Shown piece by piece: positions 24,964-34,375 of a stretch of 39,536 nucleotides of DNA. Numbering within the stretch: position 1 is the first letter of the stretch; each line of letters opens with the position of its first letter. This stretch comes from Smithella sp. PtaU1.Bin162. Its GTDB lineage: Bacteria > Desulfobacterota > Syntrophia > Syntrophales > Smithellaceae. Position numbers and translations under genes: made by a program. The DNA lies in contig MVRV01000048.1 in assembly GCA_002068015.1 (NCBI GenBank), positions 1-39,536 on the forward strand, written 5' to 3'. The notes beneath the pieces were generated by a model that was given only the letters and a program-made list of their open reading frames with translations, did no database searches and was not told where the DNA came from.

Positions 24964-25896
24964 ATGCATTTACAGCGAACATTAAAAAAAGAAATAGCTT
25001 GTGCGAGCATCGGCTTGCACTCCGGCCGTAAAGTTAATATGTTGATTAAACCGGCGCCGGTGGACAACGGAATTGTTTTTGTCCGCACAGATTTGCCCGA
25101 ATACCTGCCGATTCCCGCCAGATATGATAATGTTTCCGGAACGACACTCGCTACGTCTCTTTCTTCCAATGGTACTACTGTGGCTACCGTGGAACATATT
25201 CTTTCCGCGTTTTGCGGTATGGGTGTTGATAATGCCGTTGTGGAACTGGATTCTTTTGAAGTTCCCATTATGGACGGCAGCGCTCTTCCTTTTGTGAATA
25301 TGCTCAAAGAAATAGGAACGCATGTTCAGGGTAATACCAAAAAACTTTTAGTGATCAAAAAGCCTGTTTCCGTGAAGGAAGGAGACGGAAATGCGGTTTT
25401 GCTGCCGGCAGATGAATTTAAAATTACATATGAGATTGATTTTAAGCATGTTGCCATCGGCAGGCAATCCTACAGCATGACTTTTTCCGATGAAAAATAC
25501 GAAGAAAAAATCTGTGCAGCCCGGACTTTCGGCTTTTTAAGTGAAGTCGAATACATGCAGGCAAAAGGTCTGGCCCTGGGCGGATCTCTCAAAAATGCAA
25601 TTGTTCTTGACGATCAAAGGATCATTAACAAGGAAGGGTTGCGTTTCCCCGATGAATTCGTCAAGCATAAAATCCTCGATGCCATCGGAGATTTATTTCT
25701 CCTGGGAATGCCGATAATCGGCCATTTTGTGGCTTACAAATCCGGACACCGTTTAAACAATCTTTTACTCAAGGAATTAATGCGGCAAGAGGACTCCTGG
25801 GAAATCGTCAACTGTTATAATAAAGAAGAAATATTTCATAAATTTAATTCCTTGAAAATTCCGTCATTTCGCATTCTCGATGCCATTCGGTTTTAA
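24964..25896 (+). CDS. lpxC: UDP-3-O-acyl-N-acetylglucosamine deacetylase LpxC
   Basis: This 310-residue zinc enzyme performs the first committed step of lipid A synthesis. The zinc site is H78 (ATVEHILSA), H235 and D239 (VKHKILDAIGDLFLLG), and the catalytic histidine is H262 (SGHRLNN). The start MHLQRTLKKEIACASIGLHSG matches the family. There is no clear Shine-Dalgarno before ATG 24964; the 120 bases upstream are very AT-rich. It stands alone here rather than in the usual cell-wall cluster. Its presence proves an outer membrane with lipopolysaccharide. Confidence 0.96.
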   Translation: MHLQRTLKKEIACASIGLHSGRKVNMLIKPAPVDNGIVFVRTDLPEYLPIPARYDNVSGTTLATSLSSNGTTVATVEHILSAFCGMGVDNAVVELDSFEVPIMDGSALPFVNMLKEIGTHVQGNTKKLLVIKKPVSVKEGDGNAVLLPADEFKITYEIDFKHVAIGRQSYSMTFSDEKYEEKICAARTFGFLSEVEYMQAKGLALGGSLKNAIVLDDQRIINKEGLRFPDEFVKHKILDAIGDLFLLGMPIIGHFVAYKSGHRLNNLLLKELMRQEDSWEIVNCYNKEEIFHKFNSLKIPSFRILDAIRF

Positions 25897-26008
25897 CCCA
25901 AATTAATCTTGATTTTTATTTTCATGTTCCCTAGTATGTTTTTGTGTTTTGCTCTTGTTTTAATTCAGAATAAAAACATGTTTCTATGAAAATATGGCCG
26001 GGGAAAAA

Positions 26009-26569
26009 ATGCGGAAATTATTTTTTATTGTTTTATTCGTCTGTCTAGGATGTGTTTTCGTTCCCCTGCAGGCACATGCCATTGAACCTTTAATCAAGGA
26101 AATCATAATTACCCACAATAAGGAAAATGTTATTTTATACGCAAGAGTAATCAACGGTTTTAAAACGGAAATGGAATCGGCAATTCTCGCCGGTGCTCCT
26201 ACCGTATTCACAGTGATGGTTGACGTTTATCAACCCAGGTCGTTTATCTGGGATAAGAAAATAAACAGTTATGAAATCAAACGTACCATCAAATACGATA
26301 ACGTAAAAAAAACATTCAGTATATTTACCAACGGAGATAAAACGCCGGTGGTTTTTCCCGATTTTGAAAGTGCCCAGAAGGCAATGGCTGATTTGAGCGG
26401 AATAACGGTTGTGCCTCTATCGAAACTGATAAAAGGAAATACTTACTATCTGCAGATGAAGGTTAAGATAGATAAAGTTCGTCTGCCGTTGCATATGGAA
26501 TCCGTGTTTGTTTTCGTTTCTTTCTGGGATTTTGAAACTGCCTGGTATAAACAAAACTTTTCTTATTGA
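26009..26569 (+). CDS. DUF4390 domain protein, exported
   Basis: I chose ATG 26009 (MRKLFFIVLF) because GGGGA lies before it and it gives a compact signal peptide cut after AHA (24). ATG 25994 would add five residues. The 186-residue protein is a periplasmic beta-rich protein ending in the SFWDFETAWYKQNFSY block expected of DUF4390. The molecular function is unknown. DUF4390 genes are often found directly before ntrY-ntrX type genes in Desulfobacterota, and the same order is seen here (59-base gap), suggesting it acts with the sensor kinase, perhaps as an envelope cofactor. Binding of a ligand has not been shown. Confidence 0.75.
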   Translation: MRKLFFIVLFVCLGCVFVPLQAHAIEPLIKEIIITHNKENVILYARVINGFKTEMESAILAGAPTVFTVMVDVYQPRSFIWDKKINSYEIKRTIKYDNVKKTFSIFTNGDKTPVVFPDFESAQKAMADLSGITVVPLSKLIKGNTYYLQMKVKIDKVRLPLHMESVFVFVSFWDFETAWYKQNFSY

Positions 26570-26628
26570 TTCCAAATAGAGTTGTCGTCAGATCAAAGGC
26601 ATAATTAGTTTATCAACTTGATGCGGTA

Positions 26629-28824
26629 ATGGGAAAAAAACAAAAAAACATCTACATAGATGATAAAGAATTAAGAAGACGCCGCCGCGAACGGATTATT
26701 ATCGTCGTTGTGGGATTGCTTGCGGTTGCTTTTACTTTAATTGCCAGCCAGTACTCACAGAAGGATAATTTACCTATCCTGACGAATATTCTCGTTTACG
26801 GTCTGACCAGTATTAACGTTATTTTAATAATTCTTTTGCTTTTTCTTATTGTCCGCAACGTGGTTAAATTGTTTTACGAACACCGTCGCGGTATCATCGG
26901 TTCCAAGCTGAGAACAAAACTTGTTGCCGCTTTTGTCGGATTATCTCTGGCTCCGACGATTTTACTTTTTTTATTCGCCATTAATTTTCTTTCCTACAGC
27001 ATAGATTTCTGGTTCAGTATAAAAATAGGTGATGCCCTGAATAAATCACTGGAAGTTGCGCAGGTTTATTATCAGCAAATGGCGGAACAGGCTAAATTCA
27101 ATGCGCGTCAAATCAGTGCCGATGTCACCAGGAACCGTCTCTATGAACGGGAAAGAGCGGAATATCTGAGAAATCTGGTTAATCATCGTCAGAAAAATTA
27201 CAAAGTCGGAATGGTAGAAGTGTATTTTGATTTTCAAAAAGAAAAAATTGTTTTCAGTGATGTGGATCATCCTGAACTTATTTCCATAACTTTAAGCCCC
27301 AAAATGCTGGAAGACATCTATTTGGGCAAGGAGGTGTCAACCATTCAACCGACCGACAAGGGGGATGAGGTCGTCGGTGTTGCGCCGGTATTTTCTTATG
27401 CCGTGCCGACGGAGGTAATCGGGCGTATTTCCGTAAGCTACAGTATCCCCAAAGGATTTGTCGATAAACTTAGGATCATCGGCAATGCCTCCGAGCAATA
27501 CGGGCAGATCAAACTGCTGCAGAATCCGGTCAAATTTAATTATATCGTTACATTATCTATTGTCACCCTCGTGATCATATTTCTGGCGACCTGGTTTGGT
27601 TTTGCTCTGGCTAAGGGGATTACCGTGCCGATACAGAATCTTGCCGAAGCCACTGATAAGATTACTCAGGGAGATTTGGACACCCATATTGATATTGAAG
27701 CCGATGATGAAATCGGCGTTCTGGTAAAGTCCTTCAATCAAATGACCAGAGATTTAAGAAAAAGTAAAGACGGTCTGGAACAGCGTCGTAAATATATAGA
27801 AACCGTTTTGCGCAACGTTTCGGCGGGAATTGTTTCGACGGATAAAGACGGCATAATAACAACCGTAAACCATGCAGCGGAAAAAATGTTTGATATTAAA
27901 ACGGAAAAAGTTCTCTTTCAGCACTACCGGAATCTGCTGATTCCGGAACATATCGCACTGGTTGATGAATTTTTGCAGGAAATGAGGGAAAACAACGAAA
28001 GTTCGCTCGAAAAGCAACTGGAGCTTATGTTTAAAGATAAAGCTCTGACCATTCTTCTGACGGTGACGACAATCCGGGATGATGAAGGCAATGATTCCGG
28101 TATTGTTGTAGTTTTTGAAGATTTGACGCAACTGCAAAAGGCGGAACGCGCTGCCGCCTGGCGTGAAGTGGCCCGCCGTATGGCGCATGAAATTAAAAAT
28201 CCGCTTACACCGGTTCAGCTTTCCGCCCAGAGGCTGCAGAGGAAATACGGAGATAAGCTGGGAGAAGAAGGCTCCGTGTTTAAAGAATGTACCCAGACAA
28301 TTATTGACCAGGTGGAGGTGTTGAAAAATCTGGTCAATGAATTCTCTCGTTATGCCCGAATGCCCGTGACGTCTTTGACATTGAACGATTTGAACGCGGT
28401 TGTCGCCGATTCCGTATCCCTGTTTCAGGATGCTCACAAAGACATTGTCTTTGATTATAAATCGGCTCCGGGGCTACCGAAATTTAATCTGGATGCCGAA
28501 CAGATCAATCGCGTGATGATTAATCTGCTGGATAATGCCGTTGCTGCAATTAACAAAAAGGAAGGCCGGATAGAAATTACGGTAAATTATGATGAACAAC
28601 ATCGTAAAGTAACCGTCGCGGTGGCCGATGACGGAGCAGGGGTGCCGGCAAGTTATAAAAGAAAGGTATTTGAACCGTATTTTTCCACAAAGAAATCAGG
28701 GACCGGGTTGGGGCTGGCCATCGTCAGCTCCATTATTTCCGATCATCACGGTCAGGTACTCATTGCCGATAATAAGCCAACCGGGACTATTATTTCTTTT
28801 CAGTTGCCTGTGGCGGAAGTTTAA
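26629..28824 (+). CDS. ntrY: NtrY-like membrane sensor histidine kinase
   Basis: This 731-residue kinase has three helices near the N terminus (about 23-40, 53-78 and 97-123), a long extracytoplasmic region and a fourth helix (about 305-325). HAMP (326-380) follows, then PAS (about 385-500, RNVSAGIVSTDKDGIITTVN), HisKA with RRMAHEIKNPLTPVQ (phospho-acceptor H520), and HATPase with N box INLLDNAVAA, G1 DDGAGVP and G2 GTGLGLAIV. The NtrY N-terminal architecture with RRRRRERIIIVVVG is characteristic. It probably senses an envelope or redox/nitrogen cue and phosphorylates the response regulator encoded next. It follows a DUF4390 gene by 59 bases, with no strong Shine-Dalgarno seen at its ATG. Confidence 0.92.
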   Translation: MGKKQKNIYIDDKELRRRRRERIIIVVVGLLAVAFTLIASQYSQKDNLPILTNILVYGLTSINVILIILLLFLIVRNVVKLFYEHRRGIIGSKLRTKLVAAFVGLSLAPTILLFLFAINFLSYSIDFWFSIKIGDALNKSLEVAQVYYQQMAEQAKFNARQISADVTRNRLYERERAEYLRNLVNHRQKNYKVGMVEVYFDFQKEKIVFSDVDHPELISITLSPKMLEDIYLGKEVSTIQPTDKGDEVVGVAPVFSYAVPTEVIGRISVSYSIPKGFVDKLRIIGNASEQYGQIKLLQNPVKFNYIVTLSIVTLVIIFLATWFGFALAKGITVPIQNLAEATDKITQGDLDTHIDIEADDEIGVLVKSFNQMTRDLRKSKDGLEQRRKYIETVLRNVSAGIVSTDKDGIITTVNHAAEKMFDIKTEKVLFQHYRNLLIPEHIALVDEFLQEMRENNESSLEKQLELMFKDKALTILLTVTTIRDDEGNDSGIVVVFEDLTQLQKAERAAAWREVARRMAHEIKNPLTPVQLSAQRLQRKYGDKLGEEGSVFKECTQTIIDQVEVLKNLVNEFSRYARMPVTSLTLNDLNAVVADSVSLFQDAHKDIVFDYKSAPGLPKFNLDAEQINRVMINLLDNAVAAINKKEGRIEITVNYDEQHRKVTVAVADDGAGVPASYKRKVFEPYFSTKKSGTGLGLAIVSSIISDHHGQVLIADNKPTGTIISFQLPVAEV

Positions 28825-28920
28825 TTTATATAGAAAACAGCTTTTTGCGCTTGATGGTCGACGTTATTGACTGCGTTGTCGATTTCGGATACTTATTAAT
28901 AATACGACTGTGGAGCCTTT

Positions 28921-28948
28921 TTGCCCTTTGAAAGCGAAATGGTATAAT
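28921..28948 (+). promoter_or_regulatory. Candidate promoter of ntrX
   Basis: TTGCCC (28921-28926), 16 bases, then a perfect TATAAT (28943-28948) lie 37 bases before ATG 28985. It would allow ntrX to be made apart from ntrY. Confidence 0.5.
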
Positions 28949-28984
28949 TAATTATAAAATTACGGATGAAGTGAACTATAAATT

Positions 28985-30355
28985 ATGAATGAAACAATTC
29001 TTATAGTCGATGACGAAGCAAGTATTTGCCAGTCGTTGAGTGCAATTTTGACTGATGAAGGCTATATTGTGACGGTTGCCGGCAGCGGCGAAGAGGCTTT
29101 AAAAAGTTTTGAAAGTGAAATACCTCAACTGGTGCTTCTTGATATCTGGCTTCCCGGAATTGACGGTCTGGAAACGCTCCAGGCCATTAAGACAGCTCAT
29201 CCCAACGTTATGGTGATCATGATGTCCGGCCATGGTAACATCGAAACCGCCGTGAAGGCCACCAAACTGGGAGCATTCGATTTTATTGAAAAGCCGCTTT
29301 CTCTCGATAAAGTTATAATTATGGTGAATAATGCTCTCAGTATTATCCGGCTGGAAGAAGAAAATGTAAGGCTGAAGCAGAAAGTTTCTCATCAATACGA
29401 ATTGACCGGTAACAGTCAGGTAATAAACGACCTCAAAGAAATGATCGGTATCGTTGCTCCCACCAATGCCTGGATTTTGATCATGGGGGAAAACGGTACC
29501 GGCAAGGAACTGGTGGCTCGGTCGATTCATCATTTGAGCCATCGTTCCCATAAACCCATTGTAGAAGTGAACTGTGCGGCGATTCCGGAAGAATTAATTG
29601 AGAGTGAATTGTTTGGTCATGAAAAAGGGGCATTTACCGGAGCTACCGAGAAAAAACGCGGCAAATTTGATCTGGCTCACGAAGGAACTATTTTTCTGGA
29701 TGAGGTGGCGGATATGAGCCTCAAGGCCCAGGCAAAAATTCTGCGCATTCTTCAGGAAAAAAAGTTCGAACGGGTGGGCGGCAATAAGTTGATTGATATG
29801 GATGTGCGTGTTCTGGCGGCTACCAATAAAGATCTGGAAAAAGAAATGGAAGCCGGACGCTTCCGGCAGGATCTTTATTATCGGCTGCATGTTATTCCTC
29901 TTCTGGTTCCCCCTTTGCGGGAAAGAAAAGAAGACATCAAACTTCTGGCGGAAAGATTTCTGCTTGATTTTGCCCTGAAAGAGGGACAGCCCCAGAAGGG
30001 AATAACTGCTGATGCCATAAAATTACTTATGCAGCATGACTGGCCGGGTAATGTCCGTGAACTTAAAAATATTATTGAAAGGTTGATTATCCTGACTCCG
30101 GGAAACGAAATAACGGTCCGTGATATTCCTCCGCTTAATGCAAGAATTGACAACAGTGAGGTTTTACCGGTACCGCCGGTTTTTACCGCCGCCGATTCAT
30201 TAAAGGACGCCAAGATGGATTTTGAAAGACAATTTATTATAAAGAAGTTGGAAGAAAATGAGGGTAATATTTCCAAAACGGCGGAGGCAATCGGTCTGGA
30301 ACGCAGCAATCTGCACAAAAAATTAAAGAGCTTCAAGGTTTCAATTACAGAATAG
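28985..30355 (+). CDS. ntrX: NtrX-like sigma-54-dependent response regulator
   Basis: This 456-residue regulator has a receiver domain (1-120) with phospho-acceptor D53 in LLDIWLPGIDG, T/S and K equivalents (MMSGHG, IEKP), and a linker helix. The AAA+ domain has Walker A GENGTGKE (168-175), the canonical GAFTGA loop (215-220) and GTIFLDEVADM. A Fis helix-turn-helix ends the protein (ISKTAEAIGLERSNLHKKLKSF). It binds DNA and activates sigma-54 promoters after phosphorylation by the neighbouring kinase. Its 160-base gap to ntrY holds its own promoter candidate. The intact GAFTGA contrasts with the GAFTGS of the activator encoded at 17990-19750. Confidence 0.93.
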   Translation: MNETILIVDDEASICQSLSAILTDEGYIVTVAGSGEEALKSFESEIPQLVLLDIWLPGIDGLETLQAIKTAHPNVMVIMMSGHGNIETAVKATKLGAFDFIEKPLSLDKVIIMVNNALSIIRLEEENVRLKQKVSHQYELTGNSQVINDLKEMIGIVAPTNAWILIMGENGTGKELVARSIHHLSHRSHKPIVEVNCAAIPEELIESELFGHEKGAFTGATEKKRGKFDLAHEGTIFLDEVADMSLKAQAKILRILQEKKFERVGGNKLIDMDVRVLAATNKDLEKEMEAGRFRQDLYYRLHVIPLLVPPLRERKEDIKLLAERFLLDFALKEGQPQKGITADAIKLLMQHDWPGNVRELKNIIERLIILTPGNEITVRDIPPLNARIDNSEVLPVPPVFTAADSLKDAKMDFERQFIIKKLEENEGNISKTAEAIGLERSNLHKKLKSFKVSITE

Positions 30356-30424
30356 GCCGGAGGCTGAAGATCGAATGCATGCATAAGATGGTTTATATTC
30401 CGCAGTACTCTCGTTCTTTGGTTT

Positions 30425-31408
30425 TCAGCCCGCAGTCTTATTCATCTGCTTTTTCATGTCGGAGATGGAAAATTTATTGAAAGGAAGAAAAATAGCTCCG
30501 AGTATTGCTACGATAATCATCGATAAAAAATGATAAACAACGGCAAAAGAAAGGGCTTCCGGTTTGGCCACGTCATAAAGCCCCAAGGCTAAAATGCAAC
30601 TGAAATGCCAGTTGCCGATGAATCCCGGTGCTGTGGGGACCGCTATCCCGACAATAAGAATAATCATGATGATGAAAGATGCCAGTACCGGCAGCTTAAG
30701 TCCGAAAGCTTCCAGCAGGACATAAATAGCTAAAACATCCGTAAGCCAGATTAGCGCGGATAAAAAGAACAAATAGATCAGCAGCTTCACATTAACAATA
30801 ACTTGAAAACCGTCAATAAAACGGTGGAGAGTTTCATCGATTTTATTGGCGAATTTTCCCGGCAGTCTGCTTAAAATTCTGTTGATGATCGCCAGCGCCG
30901 TTTCCCGGCGCCAGATTAATCCGATAATACAAAAAAATATTGCCAGTGTTAAAAGAAATAGCAGCACACTTGATTTAATCATCCAGGAAGGCAGGTCGGT
31001 AAGAAGAAGCACGACAACGGCAATAATCAGGACGGAAAAACTGTCCAATACCCTCTCCACTATAATAGTACCCAAGGCCGATGACATCTTGATGTTACTT
31101 CTTTTGGCAATGAGATAAGGTCTGGCCAGTTCGCCGATGCGGGCGGGAATTGCTGCAATGGCCAGAAATCCTACACAAGTTACGGAAAAAAGGGAAAGCT
31201 GGTCGATCTTTTCCAGAGGGCGCATAATAATGCCCCAGCGATAAGAACGCAGCCATTGCATGAAGATCACAATAACAATAAAGAGAACTACATAACCGGG
31301 CCGGATTTTGTTGAGATCGTCGATAACATCATATACATTGATTCCTCTTACCGACAAATAGACCAGGACGGCGCTGACGAGAATACCTAAAATGGCTTTT
31401 TTATTCAT
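30425..31408 (-). CDS. LPG-synthase TM-domain (flippase-like) membrane protein
   Basis: This protein has 327 residues from ATG 31408 (MNKKAILGILV); a TTG nine codons upstream is possible, and neither has a clear ribosome site. It has about eight hydrophobic helices and the family features RSYRWGIIMRPL, FLAIAAIPARIGELARPYLIAKR (the conserved PARxGExxRP motif) and PTAPGFIGNWH. This is the transmembrane domain of lysylphosphatidylglycerol synthases (MprF/UPF0104), here without the catalytic transferase domain, so it is probably a lipid or glycolipid transporter/flippase-like protein. The DUF3568 lipoprotein gene lies directly upstream on the same strand, so they form a short operon. Confidence 0.8.
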   Translation of the reverse strand: MNKKAILGILVSAVLVYLSVRGINVYDVIDDLNKIRPGYVVLFIVIVIFMQWLRSYRWGIIMRPLEKIDQLSLFSVTCVGFLAIAAIPARIGELARPYLIAKRSNIKMSSALGTIIVERVLDSFSVLIIAVVVLLLTDLPSWMIKSSVLLFLLTLAIFFCIIGLIWRRETALAIINRILSRLPGKFANKIDETLHRFIDGFQVIVNVKLLIYLFFLSALIWLTDVLAIYVLLEAFGLKLPVLASFIIMIILIVGIAVPTAPGFIGNWHFSCILALGLYDVAKPEALSFAVVYHFLSMIIVAILGAIFLPFNKFSISDMKKQMNKTAG

Positions 31409-31438
31409 GAAATTGCCCGGCCCGAATCTGCTCAAAAA

Positions 31439-31843
31439 TTATTGATTCTTGGTCAGGTGATCGGCGATTTTGTCGTGCAGAAGCTGGGAAGACAATTTGT
31501 CTCCGATAATTCCCACACGAATGGCAACCGTGATTAAGTCTTTGGATCTATATGTAACATTAAACTGCACTTTTTCGTTGTTTATCAGCGCGGAAATTTT
31601 TCCCTGGGCGATTTCCTTGGCGGGTACAACCTCGGTGCCGCGCATGTCGGCTATTGTTTTTTCGCAGGCATTCCATACCTTATCAAAAGACGCATAATAG
31701 TCGGTTTTTAATTCTCCATTAACGAAGAAGTATGTTCCTGTGCCGCCTCCTACCGCTGCTCCACCGATAACGAGGGGCACACAACCGGAAAAAAGAAGAA
31801 CGGCAAACAAACCGAGGGCTATACAGAAATTATTTCTTTTCAT
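31439..31843 (-). CDS. DUF3568 lipoprotein
   Basis: This is a 134-residue lipoprotein from ATG 31843 (MKRNNFCIALG), chosen for GGAGGAAG just upstream; an extension of 10 residues is not supported. The lipobox is LLFSGC (Cys21), followed by a glycine-rich segment (GGAAVGGGTGTYFFVNGEL) and the DUF3568 pattern YYASFDKVWNACEKTI. The family is an envelope protein of unknown role. It precedes the flippase-like gene by 30 bases. The cell location should be the outer membrane inner leaflet unless a retention signal applies; Val-Pro after Cys argues for outer membrane. Confidence 0.8.
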   Translation of the reverse strand: MKRNNFCIALGLFAVLLFSGCVPLVIGGAAVGGGTGTYFFVNGELKTDYYASFDKVWNACEKTIADMRGTEVVPAKEIAQGKISALINNEKVQFNVTYRSKDLITVAIRVGIIGDKLSSQLLHDKIADHLTKNQ

Positions 31844-31937
31844 GTTTCTTCCTCCAGGAGTATTCGTTTGCAAATTTTAATCATATGTTCGCCGCTATTG
31901 CAATACTTATTATGAAACGCAGTGAGCGCAGCAATAT

Positions 31938-32996
31938 TTATTTGGTACTGATCTTTTCCAGTTCCCTTAAAAGCTCTTCCTGTTTTTTATTCAGATTGAC
32001 GGGTGTTTGCACGAATATTTCGATGATCTGATCGCCACGTCCGTAACCCCGAAGATGCGGAATGCCTTTACCTTTCAGGCGTAAAGTGCTGCCGCTCTGT
32101 ATGCCTTTGGGAATTTTCAGTTTTTCCTTTTCTTCCAGTGTCGGGACTTCAATTGTTGCTCCTAATGCGGCTTGGGTAAAGGAGACAGGTATACGACAGT
32201 GGATATCGTTTTCGGACCGGACAAAAAAATCATGTTCTTCCACGGTCAGAAAAACATACAAGTCACCGTTCGGAGCGCCGTGATCGCCCGCTTCACCTTC
32301 GCCGCGCAGGCGCAGGCGGGATCCTGTTTCCACACCGGCGGGAATTTTCAGCTGAACATTTTTCTTTACCTTTTCCTTACCCTGACCATGACAGCGGTTG
32401 CAGGGTTTGGGGATGAATCTGCCGTGACCGCCGCAGTGGGGACAAGTGGAGCTGATGGTGAAAAAACCGCTGGACTGGATTACCTGACCGCGCCCCTGGC
32501 AGGTGCGGCATGTTTCCGGGGACGATCCCGGAGCGGCACCGGTACCGTGACAGTCGCGGCAGGAGACTAGCTTTTCCAGATCAATTGCAGTTGTCAGCCC
32601 GAAGGCGGCGTCAAGAAATGAAATTTTTAAGTCATAACGTAAATCCGCACCGGCACGAGCCTGGGAACGCGATCTCCCCCGGGTATTGCCGAAACCGAAA
32701 GCTTCTTCAAAAATGTCGCTGAAATGGGAGAAAACATCTTCAAACCCGCTGAATCCCTGGAACCCGGTGTTGGTCAAACCTTCATGTCCATAGTGATCGT
32801 ATATTTCTCTTTTTTGTTTATCAGTCAATACTTCGTAAGCTTCCGCCGCTTCTTTGAAGCGTTCTTCCGCTTTTTTGTCTCCCGGATTTCTGTCCGGATG
32901 ACATTGCATTGCTATTCTCCGGTAGTTCTTTTTTAGTTCTTCATCCGAGGCCGTTCGTTCCACACCCAGAACTTCGTAATAGTCCTTCTTTGTCAT
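31938..32996 (-). CDS. dnaJ: Co-chaperone DnaJ (type I)
   Basis: This 352-residue protein has a J domain at 1-70 with HPD (33-35), a Gly/Phe region (about 76-105) and the four zinc-binding repeats CRDCHGTG (146), CRTCQGRG (163), CPHCGGHG (185) and CNRCHGQG (199). The C-terminal substrate-binding domains follow. It stimulates DnaK ATPase and delivers unfolded clients. Its ATG overlaps by four bases the stop of the upstream TPR-like gene, so they are coupled. No dnaK or grpE is near, so it may be a secondary or dedicated DnaJ. It is about 20-25 residues shorter than E. coli DnaJ. Confidence 0.95.
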   Translation of the reverse strand: MTKKDYYEVLGVERTASDEELKKNYRRIAMQCHPDRNPGDKKAEERFKEAAEAYEVLTDKQKREIYDHYGHEGLTNTGFQGFSGFEDVFSHFSDIFEEAFGFGNTRGRSRSQARAGADLRYDLKISFLDAAFGLTTAIDLEKLVSCRDCHGTGAAPGSSPETCRTCQGRGQVIQSSGFFTISSTCPHCGGHGRFIPKPCNRCHGQGKEKVKKNVQLKIPAGVETGSRLRLRGEGEAGDHGAPNGDLYVFLTVEEHDFFVRSENDIHCRIPVSFTQAALGATIEVPTLEEKEKLKIPKGIQSGSTLRLKGKGIPHLRGYGRGDQIIEIFVQTPVNLNKKQEELLRELEKISTK

Positions 32997-33391
32997 GAGA
33001 TTTTTTCGTGTTCCTCCGCTTGCATGATTTGCTTGAGAGAATTCAGCAATTCTTCATTACGCGTTTTCTCCAGGGCATGCCGGGCAAAAAGATATTTTTT
33101 CAGATTCAAAGCCGTTCTGGCCAGATTTTCCCAATCGGCAGATGCCGGTTCCCAGCTAAGTGCTTTGGCCACCCGCTGAAAAAGCATTGTATCTCCTGTT
33201 TCCAGTGCAATATTTTTGATTTTTTGCAGCCCTTCGGTAAATTTTGCTTTTTGATAAAAGTCAAGAGCATCGGAATAATTGCCTTCCGCATAAAAAAGAT
33301 CGCCGTAATTTTGTAAGGTTTCAGCTGTGCTATGGTCGACATACAGAATTTTCTGTTTTAAATTGTAATCAGGTATTTTTTTAAGACTCAA
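32993..33391 (-). CDS. TPR-like protein coupled to dnaJ
   Basis: This 132-residue protein is almost all alpha-helical. [25 protein letters not shown] is a TPR-like helical hairpin, and a second, weaker repeat lies around [25 protein letters not shown] do not recognise a named family. It overlaps dnaJ by four bases (ATGA), so it is translationally coupled and probably acts with the co-chaperone, for instance in client delivery. AGGAGAAAT precedes the ATG. The tail is charged. Confidence 0.65.
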   Translation of the reverse strand: MSLKKIPDYNLKQKILYVDHSTAETLQNYGDLFYAEGNYSDALDFYQKAKFTEGLQKIKNIALETGDTMLFQRVAKALSWEPASADWENLARTALNLKKYLFARHALEKTRNEELLNSLKQIMQAEEHEKIS

Positions 33392-33476
33392 TTGTATTTC
33401 TCCTCAGCACCGGCTGTATTTTCCCGCCGGGGGAAATTTATTAATAAATGAAATCATGTCAAGAGTTGCTGTTCTT

Positions 33477-34358
33477 TTATCTCACAAGGCGTTTCAAGGC
33501 TTCCTCATATTTTTTCCCGGTGTTTTCTATGATGTCCGGCGGTAAGTCCGGTGCAGGGGGCTTTTGATTCCAGTTAATCGAAAGCAGATAATCTCGCAGA
33601 AATTGTTTGTCATAACTTTTTTGCGGGCGGCCTTCTTCGTAATCTCTGCTTGGCCAGAAGCGTGATGAGTCCGGTGTGAGCAATTCGTCAATCAGGATTA
33701 ATTCGTTGTCCAGCATACCGAATTCCATTTTTGTGTCCGCAATAATGATACCGGCATTTTGGGCCATCGCGGCGGCGCGTTCATAAATCGCCAGACTTGT
33801 TTTGATAATTTTACCGGTAAGCTCTTCGCCCACAATAGCTTCCATTTCATGTCTTGTAATTGCAGCATCATGTTCGCCTGTCGGAGCTTTGGTGGTTGGT
33901 GTAAAAATAGGTTGGGGCAGCTTTGATGATTCTTTCAGACCAGCGGGCAGATGAATTCCCGATATTGTTTTATTCCTTTGATAATCTTTCCAGCCGGAGC
34001 CGCTTAAGTAACCGCGGACAATGCATTCCACCGGCAACGGAGCAGCCTTCTTTACCAGCATGCTGCGACCGGCCAGAATATCCCGATAAGGAGCGCATTC
34101 TTCGGGAAAATCTTTCGGATCAACCGAGATCAGATGATTCCCGATGATATCTTCCATTTTCTTAAACCAGAAAGCGGACATGCGGTTCAAGATTATCCCT
34201 TTGCCGGGAATGGGGTTGGGCATGACGACATCGAAAGCCGAGATGCGGTCCGTGGCTACAATCAGCAAGTAGTTGCGAACGGAATAAATATCGCGTACCT
34301 TACCACAACTGACAAAATTCAGTTCAGCGAAATCAGTCTTTTGTAAACCTTTTTTCAT
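33477..34358 (-). CDS. purC: Phosphoribosylaminoimidazole-succinocarboxamide synthase PurC
   Basis: This 293-residue enzyme joins aspartate to CAIR with ATP in purine synthesis. The signatures are VATDRISAFDVVMPNPIPGKG, VECIVRGYLSGSGWKDY, TPTTKAPTGEHDAAI and IIADTKMEFG. The length and these blocks match the long bacterial/yeast-type PurC. Start is ATG 34358, with AAAGGAGG upstream; a TTG one codon earlier is an alternative. The upstream MBL-fold gene ends only 17 bases before, so they form an operon. Confidence 0.95.
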   Translation of the reverse strand: MKKGLQKTDFAELNFVSCGKVRDIYSVRNYLLIVATDRISAFDVVMPNPIPGKGIILNRMSAFWFKKMEDIIGNHLISVDPKDFPEECAPYRDILAGRSMLVKKAAPLPVECIVRGYLSGSGWKDYQRNKTISGIHLPAGLKESSKLPQPIFTPTTKAPTGEHDAAITRHEMEAIVGEELTGKIIKTSLAIYERAAAMAQNAGIIIADTKMEFGMLDNELILIDELLTPDSSRFWPSRDYEEGRPQKSYDKQFLRDYLLSINWNQKPPAPDLPPDIIENTGKKYEEALKRLVR

Positions 34359-34375
34359 CAATTTTTCGCCTCCTT

